From contig JAHEHB010000236.1 of the NCBI GenBank assembly GCA_024644775.1, forward strand, positions 1,290 through 8,345: a stretch of 7,056 bases of DNA. Direction: 5' to 3'. This DNA comes from Deltaproteobacteria bacterium. Its GTDB lineage: Bacteria > Desulfobacterota > Desulfobacteria > Desulfobacterales > SURF-15. The notes below the pieces were generated by a model. It worked only from the letters and a program-made list of their open reading frames with translations, made no database searches and was not told the DNA's origin. Position 1 is the stretch's first letter. Each line of letters starts with the position of its first letter. This document shows, one piece after another, positions 1-5,500 of this stretch. Both the position numbers and the translations under genes were made by a program.

Positions 1-21
1 GGGCAGGGGGCAAAGGACAGA
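1..21. repeat. Short 7-nt-phased purine-rich repeat
   Basis: Three consecutive heptamers, GGGCAGG, GGGCAAA and a third starting GGACAG, fit a loose GGRCARR pattern. The stretch begins at the window edge, so the array may continue outside. It lies downstream of the UroD-like gene in non-coding DNA. Three degenerate units alone would be weak evidence. It is listed because similar 7-nt phasing recurs at 1166-1193, 1301-1314, 1441-1454 and 5435-5462. Confidence 0.4.
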
Positions 22-26
22 AGACC

Positions 27-44
27 ATCTCGAAGCTTCGAGAT
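27..44. terminator. Perfect 18-bp palindrome downstream of the UroD-like gene; possible terminator
   Basis: ATCTCGAAGCTTCGAGAT is its own reverse complement. As RNA it would form a 7-bp stem with an AGCT tetraloop, starting about 27 nt after the UroD-like stop codon on the minus strand. The position suits a transcription end or a 3' mRNA-stabilising hairpin. However, the downstream minus-strand sequence begins GGTCTTCTGTCC and has no uniform T run, so it is not a canonical Rho-independent terminator. A symmetric DNA site for a dimeric protein is an alternative. Confidence 0.4.
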
Positions 45-71
45 CAGGGATGTTCTTGTCTTGAATATGAA

Positions 72-1082
72 TCAAGAGCGGTTGATCGGGCGGGTGATTT
101 CGTCTAACAGCGCCACGATGTTTTCGAGGGGCACATCACCGGCAACTTCACCGCGGCCGATGTAGCCGCCCTGTACGCTCCCGATAAGGTTTATATCTTC
201 CCGCACGGCTGCACGCACTTCTTCGGGCGTACCAAAGGGCAGTATCCGCTGTCGATCAATATCCCCTTCAATACAAATGACGTTGCGACAGAGCGAAGCC
301 ACTCGTTCTCTACCGATGACATTGACCTGCGGGTTGAGCACTTGCACCCCGATTTCCATCAGATCGGGAATGATCGCATCGATGACGCCGTCGCTATGGA
401 ACCACACATGTTTGCCGGTGTTACGAACCGGTTCAAAGAGTCTATGATATCCAGGTTTAAAGAACTCCCGCCAAAGCTGAGGCTTGATCATCAGAACCTG
501 CTGTGTGCCCCAGTCGTCACGAAAATGGATGCCGTCCAATGCCGGTAACCGGCACAACCGCTCCACTCGCCGGATCATCACTGAAAGAATCAAATCTCGC
601 AATTCTTCGCAGCGCTCAGGAAACAGCAATAGATCCTCAAGGGTCTCCTGGTAGCCATGCAGGTAAAACATCCGCTGCCAAAGTGTGTCACCGTCTGCAA
701 GGCTGTATTTCCTGCCTGTATTGGCGTCCAATTTATCCTCGATTTTGGCTATAATTGCATCGGTAGCGGTATCCGGTGGCTTAAACGCACCCAGTGCATC
801 CCAGTCCTTCAACGGGCAGTAAACGACCTGGCCCTTGTGTTCATCGGTATGGCGCACCCAATGAGACCCCCATGCATCATGGCTGGGTACCCCGATCCGC
901 GGTCCGAACTCACCAAACGTTGCGGAACCAACATCAAAGACATCAGAGGGGTACTTGCGGTAAAGATCGTCAAGCGCCGAACCGTACCGTGTGTAGGCCC
1001 CAGGCAATGTGGCGTGGGTAAGCGGTACACGGTCGGGTCCCCGCATCTCGATGGCTCGTCTCAACCGTTCGCGACTGTTCAT
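72..1082 (-). CDS. Uroporphyrinogen decarboxylase-like (UroD/MtaA superfamily) protein, non-HemE
   Basis: A cytoplasmic protein of 336 aa, close to the usual length for UroD-superfamily TIM barrels. Family features seen are the N-terminal RERLRRAIEMRGPDRVP (residues 4-20), FRDDWGTQ (187-194), the run W204-REFFKPGYHRLFEPVR (to 220), HVWFHSDG (225-232), the PDLMEIGVQVLNP segment (239-251), ILPFGTPEEV (280-289) and GGYI (305-308). The RxPPxWMMRQAGR motif of true HemE is absent, so haem synthesis is unlikely. Corrinoid methyltransferases (MtaA, MtbA, CmuA) bind zinc with H-x-C and a C-terminal Cys. Here the motif is H229-S-D231 and no Cys follows C270, so classical zinc thiol chemistry is also doubtful. 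The ATG at 1082 is preceded by AAAGGA six nt upstream. The gene follows the ABC operon on the same strand after a 467-nt gap, so it may have its own promoter. The family assignment is firm; the reaction and substrate are unknown. Confidence 0.9.
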   Translation of the reverse strand: MNSRERLRRAIEMRGPDRVPLTHATLPGAYTRYGSALDDLYRKYPSDVFDVGSATFGEFGPRIGVPSHDAWGSHWVRHTDEHKGQVVYCPLKDWDALGAFKPPDTATDAIIAKIEDKLDANTGRKYSLADGDTLWQRMFYLHGYQETLEDLLLFPERCEELRDLILSVMIRRVERLCRLPALDGIHFRDDWGTQQVLMIKPQLWREFFKPGYHRLFEPVRNTGKHVWFHSDGVIDAIIPDLMEIGVQVLNPQVNVIGRERVASLCRNVICIEGDIDRQRILPFGTPEEVRAAVREDINLIGSVQGGYIGRGEVAGDVPLENIVALLDEITRPINRS

Positions 1083-1088
1083 CTGGAA

Positions 1089-1094
1089 TCCTTT
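1089..1094 (-). promoter_or_regulatory. Ribosome-binding site of the UroD-like gene
   Basis: AAAGGA on the minus strand ends six nt before the ATG at 1082. This fixes the start, giving the usual N-terminus for the family (a short lead followed by RERLRRAIEMRGPDRVP). Confidence 0.75.
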
Positions 1095-1165
1095 CTGTCT
1101 GTATTCTTTTAGGCGCTCAGGCTCTTAAAGCCATTTATCTGACAGTATGTCGGTAAGAAACTGAA

Positions 1166-1193
1166 GGTTTCGGGTGTCAGGTTTTGGGTGTCG
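1166..1193. repeat. Tandem heptamer repeat, four units of GGTKTCR type
   Basis: Four contiguous 7-nt units run without spacing, each beginning GGT; examples are GGTTTCG (1166-1172) and GGTGTCA (1173-1179). The third unit differs by one C-to-T change. The same consensus, again as exactly four plus-strand units, occurs at 5435-5462 in the other large spacer. Both arrays lie in transcribed or potentially transcribed intergenic DNA of the same gene cluster. Comparable heptanucleotide tandem repeats (STRR) are known from filamentous cyanobacteria; whether these are related in mechanism is unknown. Confidence 0.75.
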
Positions 1194-1220
1194 AAAAGCG
1201 TAATTTTTAGACACTTGCAC

Positions 1221-1278
1221 GAAACTTCATCAAAGTTTCTTCTTCGATGAAATTGGCCGTTGCGGCAGCCAGTGGCTG
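1221..1278 (-). promoter_or_regulatory. Clustered hairpins upstream of the UroD-like gene; candidate structured leader
   Basis: Three hairpins occur within 58 nt: CAGCC/GGCTG with a 3-nt loop (1266-1278), GCCG/CGGC with a 3-nt loop (1256-1266, sharing one base with the first) and GAAACTT/AAGTTTC with a 5-nt loop (1221-1239). A competing pair, TTCATC at 1226-1231 with GATGAA at 1246-1251, would exclude the third hairpin, as in attenuator-type switches. The element lies 139-196 nt upstream of the UroD-like start, in leader position if transcription begins in the gap. No known riboswitch class was recognised. Small stems arise by chance, so this is a candidate only. Confidence 0.3.
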
Positions 1279-1299
1279 GACTCGTCTGAGAAACCTGGT

Positions 1300-1314
1300 A
1301 AAATCCCAAATCGG
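1300..1314. repeat. AAATCCC-type heptamer pair, with an inverted 12-nt copy at 7043-7054
   Basis: Two adjacent heptamers, AAATCCC (1301-1307) and AAATCGG (1308-1314), continue the 7-nt phasing seen elsewhere in the gap. The 12-mer AAAATCCCAAAT at 1300-1311 occurs again in reverse complement at 7043-7054, at the right edge of the window upstream of the binding-protein gene. That copy may be the tip of a longer repeat outside the window. Confidence 0.4.
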
Positions 1315-1336
1315 ATCACCGGTAGAAATAACCTAA

Positions 1337-1440
1337 AGGCGAGAAGGCCAGGAAGCCCGGAGGCTATAAGGCTTTCCAGCCCCTATCCTTTTCGCCTCCA
1401 AGCATTCCAGCGTCCAAGCTTTCTCGCTTCCTAGCTCGTC
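1337..1440. repeat. Degenerate 8-nt-phased array of 13 units with purine-rich left and pyrimidine-rich right parts
   Basis: GC dinucleotides start at 1339, 1347, 1355, 1363, 1371 and 1379, and again at 1394, 1402, 1410, 1418, 1426 and 1434. This is 12 anchors at exact 8-nt steps, interrupted once between 1379 and 1394 (15 nt rather than 16, with CC at 1387 in place of GC). The six bases between anchors are mostly purines at the left (GAGAAG, CAGGAA, CCGGAG) and mostly pyrimidines at the right (ATTCCA, TTCCTA). The array is therefore also an imperfect palindrome: GCGAGAAGGC at 1339-1348 can pair with GCTTTCTCGC at 1418-1427 with one mismatch. It is non-coding and lies between dppF and the UroD-like gene. 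Function unknown. Confidence 0.75.
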
Positions 1441-1454
1441 TGAAACCTATAACC
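1441..1454. repeat. Pair of inverted heptamers (complement of the GGTTTCA type)
   Basis: TGAAACC (1441-1447) and TATAACC (1448-1454) are two adjoining 7-nt units. The first is the exact complement of the GGTTTCA unit found at 5449-5455. The pair directly abuts the right end of the octamer array, so the two repeat types share a boundary. Two units alone are weak evidence. Confidence 0.4.
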
Positions 1455-1549
1455 TTCTCCATTAGTTGATCGGCGTCGCCCCTGTTTCGCAATGATCACT
1501 TTTTTTCGTGCGGTATCGGAAAAAAGCATCGGTACTTATCATTTCAACA

Positions 1550-2563
1550 TTATCGATTTATAGAGCTTTCTGTAATCGGGAAATGGCACGATACCTTATG
1601 ATCGTTTTTAAAAGACATCGTTGGGGGCGATTGTTTACACAATGTCTCAGCCTTCCAGCAGCGATTACGAAAGCGACAGCCGGAGGGGGGATTTACCGGG
1701 CTTGGTACCTCGCCTTTAAGCAGAATTCGCTGCTTCTTGGATTTATCAAGTGTGATTTTTGGCTCGGCGGACAGCAGCGCACGGGTGTACGGATGCGCCG
1801 GTCGGCCGTAAATATCGTCCGTACCTCCAATTTCAACGATTCTGCCAAGATACATGACGGCCACGCGGTCTGAGATGTGGTGAACGATTGATAGGTCATG
1901 GGCAATGAAAATGTATGCCACCCCGAGTTTTTGCTGAAGTTCCTCCAGTAAGTTGATAACCTGTGCCTGTACGGAGACATCCAACGCGGAAACCGGTTCA
2001 TCTAAAATCAACAGATCCGGCTGTAAGGCGAGGGCACGCGCGATACCGATGCGTTGAAGCTGTCCACCTGAAAATTCGTGAGGATACCGAGCGGCGTATT
2101 CGGGCCGAAGCCCGACCTGCTCGAGAAGATCCCGGACGCGTTTTGGCCAGGCCTCTTTGGGCAGGATATCGGTATGCACGCGAAATGGTTCCGTAAGAAT
2201 GTCGTTGATCGTCATCCGTGGATTCAGTGCGGCATAAGGATCCTGAAAAACGACTTGAATGCGTCGTCTCACTGTTTTTAATCGGTGGCTATAGGTTGCG
2301 AAGAGATCGTTACCATCAAATTCCGCGCTGCCGCTATTGGGCGCTTCAAGTTGAAGTAATGTGCGCGCCACGGTTGATTTGCCGCAGCCGGATTCGCCGA
2401 CGATTCCCAGGGTTTCTCCTTTGTAAAGATCGAAACTGACCCCATCCACCGCCCGCACAATACCTTGCTGCTGCCTGAGAAACCCACCGCCCAGCGGGAA
2501 ATGTTTGACCAAATCGTTTACCCGCAGAATCGGTGCGTGTGTTTTTTTGGAAACTTCTACCAT
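1550..2563 (-). CDS. dppF: Dipeptide/oligopeptide-type ABC transporter ATP-binding protein (DppF/OppF position)
   Basis: A cytoplasmic ATPase subunit of 337 aa; E. coli DppF is about the same length. Complete nucleotide-binding motifs are seen: Walker A GESGCGKST (56-64), Q-loop Gln107 in VVFQDPY, signature FSGGQ (164-168), Walker B LLILDEP (184-190), D-loop SALD (192-195) and switch His222. The Dpp/Opp-specific C-terminal extension follows, with four cysteines (C296, C302, C309, C326) in the spacing typical of this group; Fe-S binding by such cysteines has been reported for related importers, as I recall. It would pair with the adjacent DppD-type ATPase to power import. Its ATG lies four nt past the dppD stop, with no strong Shine-Dalgarno sequence, so translation is probably coupled. 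It is the last transporter gene in the operon. No clear terminator follows it. The symbol marks family position, not proven substrate. Confidence 0.95.
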   Translation of the reverse strand: MVEVSKKTHAPILRVNDLVKHFPLGGGFLRQQQGIVRAVDGVSFDLYKGETLGIVGESGCGKSTVARTLLQLEAPNSGSAEFDGNDLFATYSHRLKTVRRRIQVVFQDPYAALNPRMTINDILTEPFRVHTDILPKEAWPKRVRDLLEQVGLRPEYAARYPHEFSGGQLQRIGIARALALQPDLLILDEPVSALDVSVQAQVINLLEELQQKLGVAYIFIAHDLSIVHHISDRVAVMYLGRIVEIGGTDDIYGRPAHPYTRALLSAEPKITLDKSKKQRILLKGEVPSPVNPPSGCRFRNRCWKAETLCKQSPPTMSFKNDHKVSCHFPITESSINR

Positions 2564-2567
2564 TGTT

Positions 2568-3542
2568 TCAATGTTCTATAGGGTGACATTCCACGTAATG
2601 TCCGGGACTCACTTTTAGCGTTTTTGGAACCACCTCTCGACATGTAGTATGGGCATGTTGACAACGAGGATGAAAGGCGCATCCGGGGGGTACAAATGCA
2701 AGATTCGGCGGCGATCCGAATATGGGCTGCAATGGTTCCCCTCTTTTCTGTGTCTGGGGCATGGAGTGAAGAAGTCCCAAGGTGTATGGATGAACCGGAT
2801 TTTGCAGAACATTTTCGATGGAGCCTGTTTCTACAATTCTTCCGGCATACATAACTGCGACCCGATCCGCTGTTTCTGCAACAACCCCTACATCGTGGGT
2901 AATCAGAATCAGCGCCATTCCGGTCTCATTTCGCAGCGCTTGCAGCAGATCCATGATTTGAGCCTGAACGGTAACATCGAGCGCGGTGGTGGGCTCATCG
3001 GCGATCAACAAATCGGGTTTGAGTGCGATAGCCATGGCGATCATCACCCGCTGCCGCATGCCGCCGGAAAATTGGTGAGGGTAATCACGCGCCCGATGAT
3101 CGGCTTCGGGGATACCGACCCATTTGAGTAGCTCGATGGTACGGCGTTGCGTTTCCGAACGCTCTAATCGCCGGTGTACCCGAAACACCTCGGAAATTTG
3201 CCACCCTATGGAGAATACGGGATTCAGTGATGCGAGGGCATCCTGAAAGATCATGGCGATTTTTTCTCCGGAGAAGCGCCGCCAATCCTCTTTTGGCATA
3301 TTCGATAGATCGTTGCCGTTAAACATTATCTCATTTGAGGTAATGACTGCAGGCGGGCTGGGTAACAGTTTCATCACCGCCATGGCAGAAACGGTTTTTC
3401 CGGAGCCGCTTTCCCCTAAAATGGCAAGGGTTTCACCGGCGGCCACATAATAGTTCACACCGTTTACGGCTTTGACAATCTCGCGTCCGGATCGGAATTC
3501 GACTCTTAAATCTGTTACTTCAAGTAATTTACCGTTATTCAT
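2568..3542 (-). CDS. dppD: Dipeptide/oligopeptide-type ABC transporter ATP-binding protein (DppD/OppD position)
   Basis: The partner ATPase, 324 aa, near the usual DppD length (about 327 in E. coli). Motifs are intact: Walker A GESGSGKT (43-50), Q-loop Gln100 in MIFQDAL, signature FSGGM (158-162) followed by RQR, Walker B LLIADEP (178-184) and switch His216. The C-terminal oligopeptide-transporter extension carries four cysteines (C288, C294, C301, C319) spaced as in dppF. Its first eight nucleotides overlap the end of dppC (ATGAATAA), a normal arrangement for translational coupling. The heterodimer with DppF would dock on the DppB/DppC permeases through their cytoplasmic EAA loops. Both ATPases look catalytically complete, so neither seems degenerate. 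The exact substrate cannot be read from this subunit. Confidence 0.95.
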   Translation of the reverse strand: MNNGKLLEVTDLRVEFRSGREIVKAVNGVNYYVAAGETLAILGESGSGKTVSAMAVMKLLPSPPAVITSNEIMFNGNDLSNMPKEDWRRFSGEKIAMIFQDALASLNPVFSIGWQISEVFRVHRRLERSETQRRTIELLKWVGIPEADHRARDYPHQFSGGMRQRVMIAMAIALKPDLLIADEPTTALDVTVQAQIMDLLQALRNETGMALILITHDVGVVAETADRVAVMYAGRIVETGSIENVLQNPVHPYTLGLLHSMPQTQKRGEPLQPIFGSPPNLAFVPPGCAFHPRCQHAHTTCREVVPKTLKVSPGHYVECHPIEH

Positions 3543-4467
3543 TTTCTTTGTTTTTTTGCGATTCCAGACGCCAACGCTGCACCGGATCCGACACCATACG
3601 CACCCAATTGGACAGGATATTGGCTGAAAGGGTGGACACCATAATCATCAGCCCCGGAAAGAAGGCCAGCCACCAGGCGATGTTCAGATAGTTTTTTCCC
3701 TGGGCCACCATCAGGCCCCAGGTGATACTGGGTGGTTGAATCCCGATGCCGAGAAAACTCAGACTAGACTCTGCAAGCATAACAAAAGCAAAATTAACCG
3801 TCATGATGGTCACAATCGTTGGCGCTACCACCGGCGCGATGTGACGCAGTATGATCCGGATGCGGCTGGTTCCCAGCACGCGCGCAGCATCGACAAACAA
3901 CCGTTCGCGTATTTCCAGAACTTCGGCCCGGGCCACCCGGATATAGACCGGAAGCCGGGTGATGGCCAACACAATCACCAGATTAAAGATCCTCGGCTCA
4001 AGGATGTAGAGCACAATAACCGCCAGTAGCAGCGAGGGGAAGCTCTGGAGCACATCGGAAAATCGCATAATGATGTTATCGGTCCATCTGCCAAAATAGC
4101 CGGCGACAAGACCGAGCACCCCTCCCATGATCATCGAGAGAATGGCCGCGGACAATGCAATCGCCAGCGTATTACGGGTGGCAACAACCAAACGGGCTAC
4201 CATGCTGCGACCCAAGGAATCGGTTCCTAAAATTGTCAACCAGCTTGTTTCAATGGAACCGGGGGGGGTATTACGGGCTCGAAGATTCAGTTTTATCGCT
4301 GCATCACCAAGCAGTTCGGGCCCAATAATCGCTGCTATGAATAGAAAAACCAACCAACAGGTGGATAAGATAACAACCGGGTCATTGACTAACAGACGCA
4401 GAAATACCGGCTTTCGATCGGTAATTATCGGCTCTGCATAGACCTGTTTGTTTTCTGTTGCCTCCAT
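3535..4467 (-). CDS. dppC: Dipeptide/oligopeptide-type ABC transporter permease (DppC/OppC position)
   Basis: An inner-membrane permease of 310 aa (DppC of E. coli is about 300). It has a cytoplasmic N-terminal lead, a first membrane helix near 30-50, then further helices near 98-123, 140-158, 160-176, 211-232 and 263-285. The sequence LGTDSLGRSMVARLVVATRNTL (80-101) matches the conserved GTDxxGRD region before the permease domain. The EAA loop runs about 182-213 (VDAARVLGTSRIRIILRHIAP) and contacts an ATPase. The downstream signature SSLSFLGIGIQPPSITWG (234-251) is typical of DppC/OppC. Its ATG is three nt past the dppB stop, with an AGG about six nt upstream inside the end of dppB. It overlaps dppD by eight nt. 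Confidence 0.95.
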   Translation of the reverse strand: MEATENKQVYAEPIITDRKPVFLRLLVNDPVVILSTCWLVFLFIAAIIGPELLGDAAIKLNLRARNTPPGSIETSWLTILGTDSLGRSMVARLVVATRNTLAIALSAAILSMIMGGVLGLVAGYFGRWTDNIIMRFSDVLQSFPSLLLAVIVLYILEPRIFNLVIVLAITRLPVYIRVARAEVLEIRERLFVDAARVLGTSRIRIILRHIAPVVAPTIVTIMTVNFAFVMLAESSLSFLGIGIQPPSITWGLMVAQGKNYLNIAWWLAFFPGLMIMVSTLSANILSNWVRMVSDPVQRWRLESQKNKENE

Positions 4468-4470
4468 GGG

Positions 4471-5388
4471 TTACCTGTGACGAATCCGGGGATCCAGTAT
4501 TGCATAAATGACATCGATGGCTATATTCATGACAAATATAGCGGTGGCCGTTACGACTACCGCCGCCTGCACCACTGCAAAATCCCGCTGAATAATGGCA
4601 TCAATCATCAATTTTCCCACACCCGGCCAGCCGAATACGGTCTCTACAATGACCGCACCGTTGACAAACCCCACCGCCTGGTCACCGGCGACCGTAAGAA
4701 TCGAAAGGCTTGCGTTGCGAAGTGCATGAATAAACAGGATCGATTTTTCGCTTACACCCTTTGCGCGGGCGGTTCGGATGTATGGGGAAGCCAGCGCTGA
4801 AATCATGGATGCCCGCACCACTTGCGTGATTAGACCGGTGGGACGCAGAATCAGAACCGATATCGGCAGTACCCAAAACATGAAACCACCGGTTCCGGAG
4901 GTAGGCAGCAGCCTTAAGCGCACGGCAAAAAGCAGAATCAGCGTGATGGCCACCCAAAAATCGGGTGCACTGGCACTACCGAGTGATAATACGCTGCCGA
5001 TGCGATCGAAAACTCCGGACGGTCGGAATGCGGCACGAGCGCCAATGGTGATTGCAAGAACCACGGCAATTGTCATGGTAACAATTGCCAGCTTCAAGGT
5101 CGTCGGCATGGCTTCCAGGACAATGATCATTGCCGGTCGATCCTGACGCAACGATTTTCCTAAGTCGAAACGGACCAGTTTTGCGGCGAATCGGCCGAAC
5201 TGGACAATGATCGGATCGTTGAAACCATGCCGCTCGGCGAATGCTTTACGCACCTCGAGCGAGGCATCGACAGGGAGATAAAGGTCGGCGGGGTTGCCGG
5301 TTAGACGAACCGTGAAGAATACGAGAACGATGAGCCCGATGAGAGAAATGGAACTATAGAATATGCGATGGTACAAGTACTGTTTCAA
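4471..5388 (-). CDS. dppB: Dipeptide/oligopeptide-type ABC transporter permease (DppB/OppB position), probable TTG start
   Basis: An inner-membrane permease of 305 aa from the TTG at 5388. The N-terminus then reads (M)KQYLYHRIFYSSISLIGLIVLVFF, the usual DppB-type short basic lead and first helix. Other family features in this numbering are the EAA loop near 197-231 (SPYIRTARAKGVSEKSILFIHALRNA) and the conserved VETVFGWPGVG (248-258), followed by LMIDAIIQRDFAVVQ. A longer reading from the ATG at 5490 adds 34 residues, but these are encoded by the heptamer repeat and hairpin spacer, contain three prolines before residue 20, and resemble nothing in the family. The ATG also has only a poorly spaced GAGG (3 nt). 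The TTG has AAGGA seven nt upstream. The gene is followed three nt later by dppC. The function call is strong; the start is a judgement. Confidence 0.92.
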   Translation of the reverse strand: MKQYLYHRIFYSSISLIGLIVLVFFTVRLTGNPADLYLPVDASLEVRKAFAERHGFNDPIIVQFGRFAAKLVRFDLGKSLRQDRPAMIIVLEAMPTTLKLAIVTMTIAVVLAITIGARAAFRPSGVFDRIGSVLSLGSASAPDFWVAITLILLFAVRLRLLPTSGTGGFMFWVLPISVLILRPTGLITQVVRASMISALASPYIRTARAKGVSEKSILFIHALRNASLSILTVAGDQAVGFVNGAVIVETVFGWPGVGKLMIDAIIQRDFAVVQAAVVVTATAIFVMNIAIDVIYAILDPRIRHR

Positions 5389-5395
5389 AATCGAA

Positions 5396-5400
5396 TCCTT
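5396..5400 (-). promoter_or_regulatory. Ribosome-binding site supporting the TTG start of dppB
   Basis: AAGGA on the minus strand is followed by a seven-nt spacer and TTG (5388-5386). This decides the start, because the upstream in-frame ATG at 5490 lacks a well-spaced Shine-Dalgarno sequence and would put repeat DNA into the protein. Confidence 0.7.
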
Positions 5401-5434
5401 GAATACTCCCCGCCAACCCGGATGGCATGAAATT

Positions 5435-5462
5435 GGTGTCAGGTGTCGGGTTTCAGGTGCCG
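5435..5462. repeat. Tandem heptamer repeat, four units of GGTKTCR type, between binding protein and dppB
   Basis: Four contiguous 7-nt units all begin GGT; examples are GGTGTCA (5435-5441) and GGTTTCA (5449-5455). Orientation and unit number equal the array at 1166-1193, while the order of variants differs, so this is a related array and not a simple copy. It sits in the 112-nt spacer of a co-transcribed operon and so should be present in the mRNA. Confidence 0.75.
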
Positions 5463-5482
5463 GAGACCCGAGAGCTGAAACC
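5449..5482 (-). promoter_or_regulatory. Intercistronic hairpin after the binding-protein gene
   Basis: GGTTTCAG at 5449-5456 and CTGAAACC at 5475-5482 are exact inverted 8-mers. Within the 18-nt loop, CGG (5461-5463) and CCG (5468-5470) can pair further. On the minus strand the hairpin begins 19 nt after the binding-protein stop codon and has no T run after it, so it is not a classic terminator. Hairpins in this position in importer operons often protect the upstream message or cause partial termination, making the binding protein more abundant than the permeases. That role is inferred from position. Confidence 0.5.
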
Positions 5483-5500
5483 TGAGCCATTCAGCCTCTG

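Larger units (their letters stand above)
1281..1448. repeat. Near-identical direct repeat flanking the octamer array
   Basis: CTCGTCTGAGAAACCT at 1281-1296 recurs at 1435-1448 with two bases missing (CTCGTCTGAAACCT). The two copies are in the same orientation, 154 nt apart, and bracket the octamer array. They could be remnants of duplication by slippage or of an insertion, but no transposase or terminal inverted repeat accompanies them. Confidence 0.45.
1095..1549. other. Non-coding gap between dppF and the UroD-like gene, rich in repeats and hairpins
   Basis: No convincing gene lies here; the one open frame on the minus strand (1109-1309) has no recognisable domain and reads through repeat sequence. 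The gap holds, from left to right, an 8-nt-phased pair at 1111-1126 (AGGCGCTC, AGGCTCTT), heptamers at 1166-1193, clustered hairpins at 1221-1278, a near-duplicated segment at 1281-1296 and 1435-1448, an AAATCCC-type pair at 1301-1314, the octamer array at 1337-1440 and inverted heptamers at 1441-1454. From 1455 to 1549 I see only AT-rich sequence with T and A runs. No clear sigma-70 or sigma-54 promoter for the downstream gene was recognised. Confidence 0.7.

Noticed and set aside
72..1082. Calling the UroD-like gene hemE
   Set aside because: The N-terminal HemE substrate-binding arginine motif is absent, and the context is a transporter operon rather than haem synthesis.
657..1112. Plus-strand open frame of 151 codons opposite the UroD-like gene
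   Set aside because: It lies antisense to a well-conserved gene and its translation resembles no family; it is a shadow frame.
1270..1290. Cobalamin-riboswitch-like GAGTCC and GCCACTG on the minus strand upstream of the UroD-like gene
   Set aside because: The short words resemble part of the B12 riboswitch core, but the preceding CCCGCAACTGT-type segment, the following GGGAAGG and the downstream B12-box terminal part are missing in the right order.
1109..1309. Open frame of 66 codons on the minus strand in the gap
   Set aside because: No recognisable domain, no good ribosome-binding site seen, and it reads through the heptamer repeats and hairpins.
1337..1440. CRISPR array
   Set aside because: The period is 8 nt and the units are degenerate, with no repeat-spacer pattern and no cas genes nearby.
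1490..1549. Rho-independent terminator directly after dppF
   Set aside because: There is a run of six T on the minus strand around 1513-1518, but no GC-rich stem precedes it; the ATCGG copies nearby are direct rather than inverted.
2649..3131. Plus-strand open frame of 160 codons opposite dppD
   Set aside because: It is antisense to the conserved Walker B and signature region of an intact ATPase, with no family resemblance.
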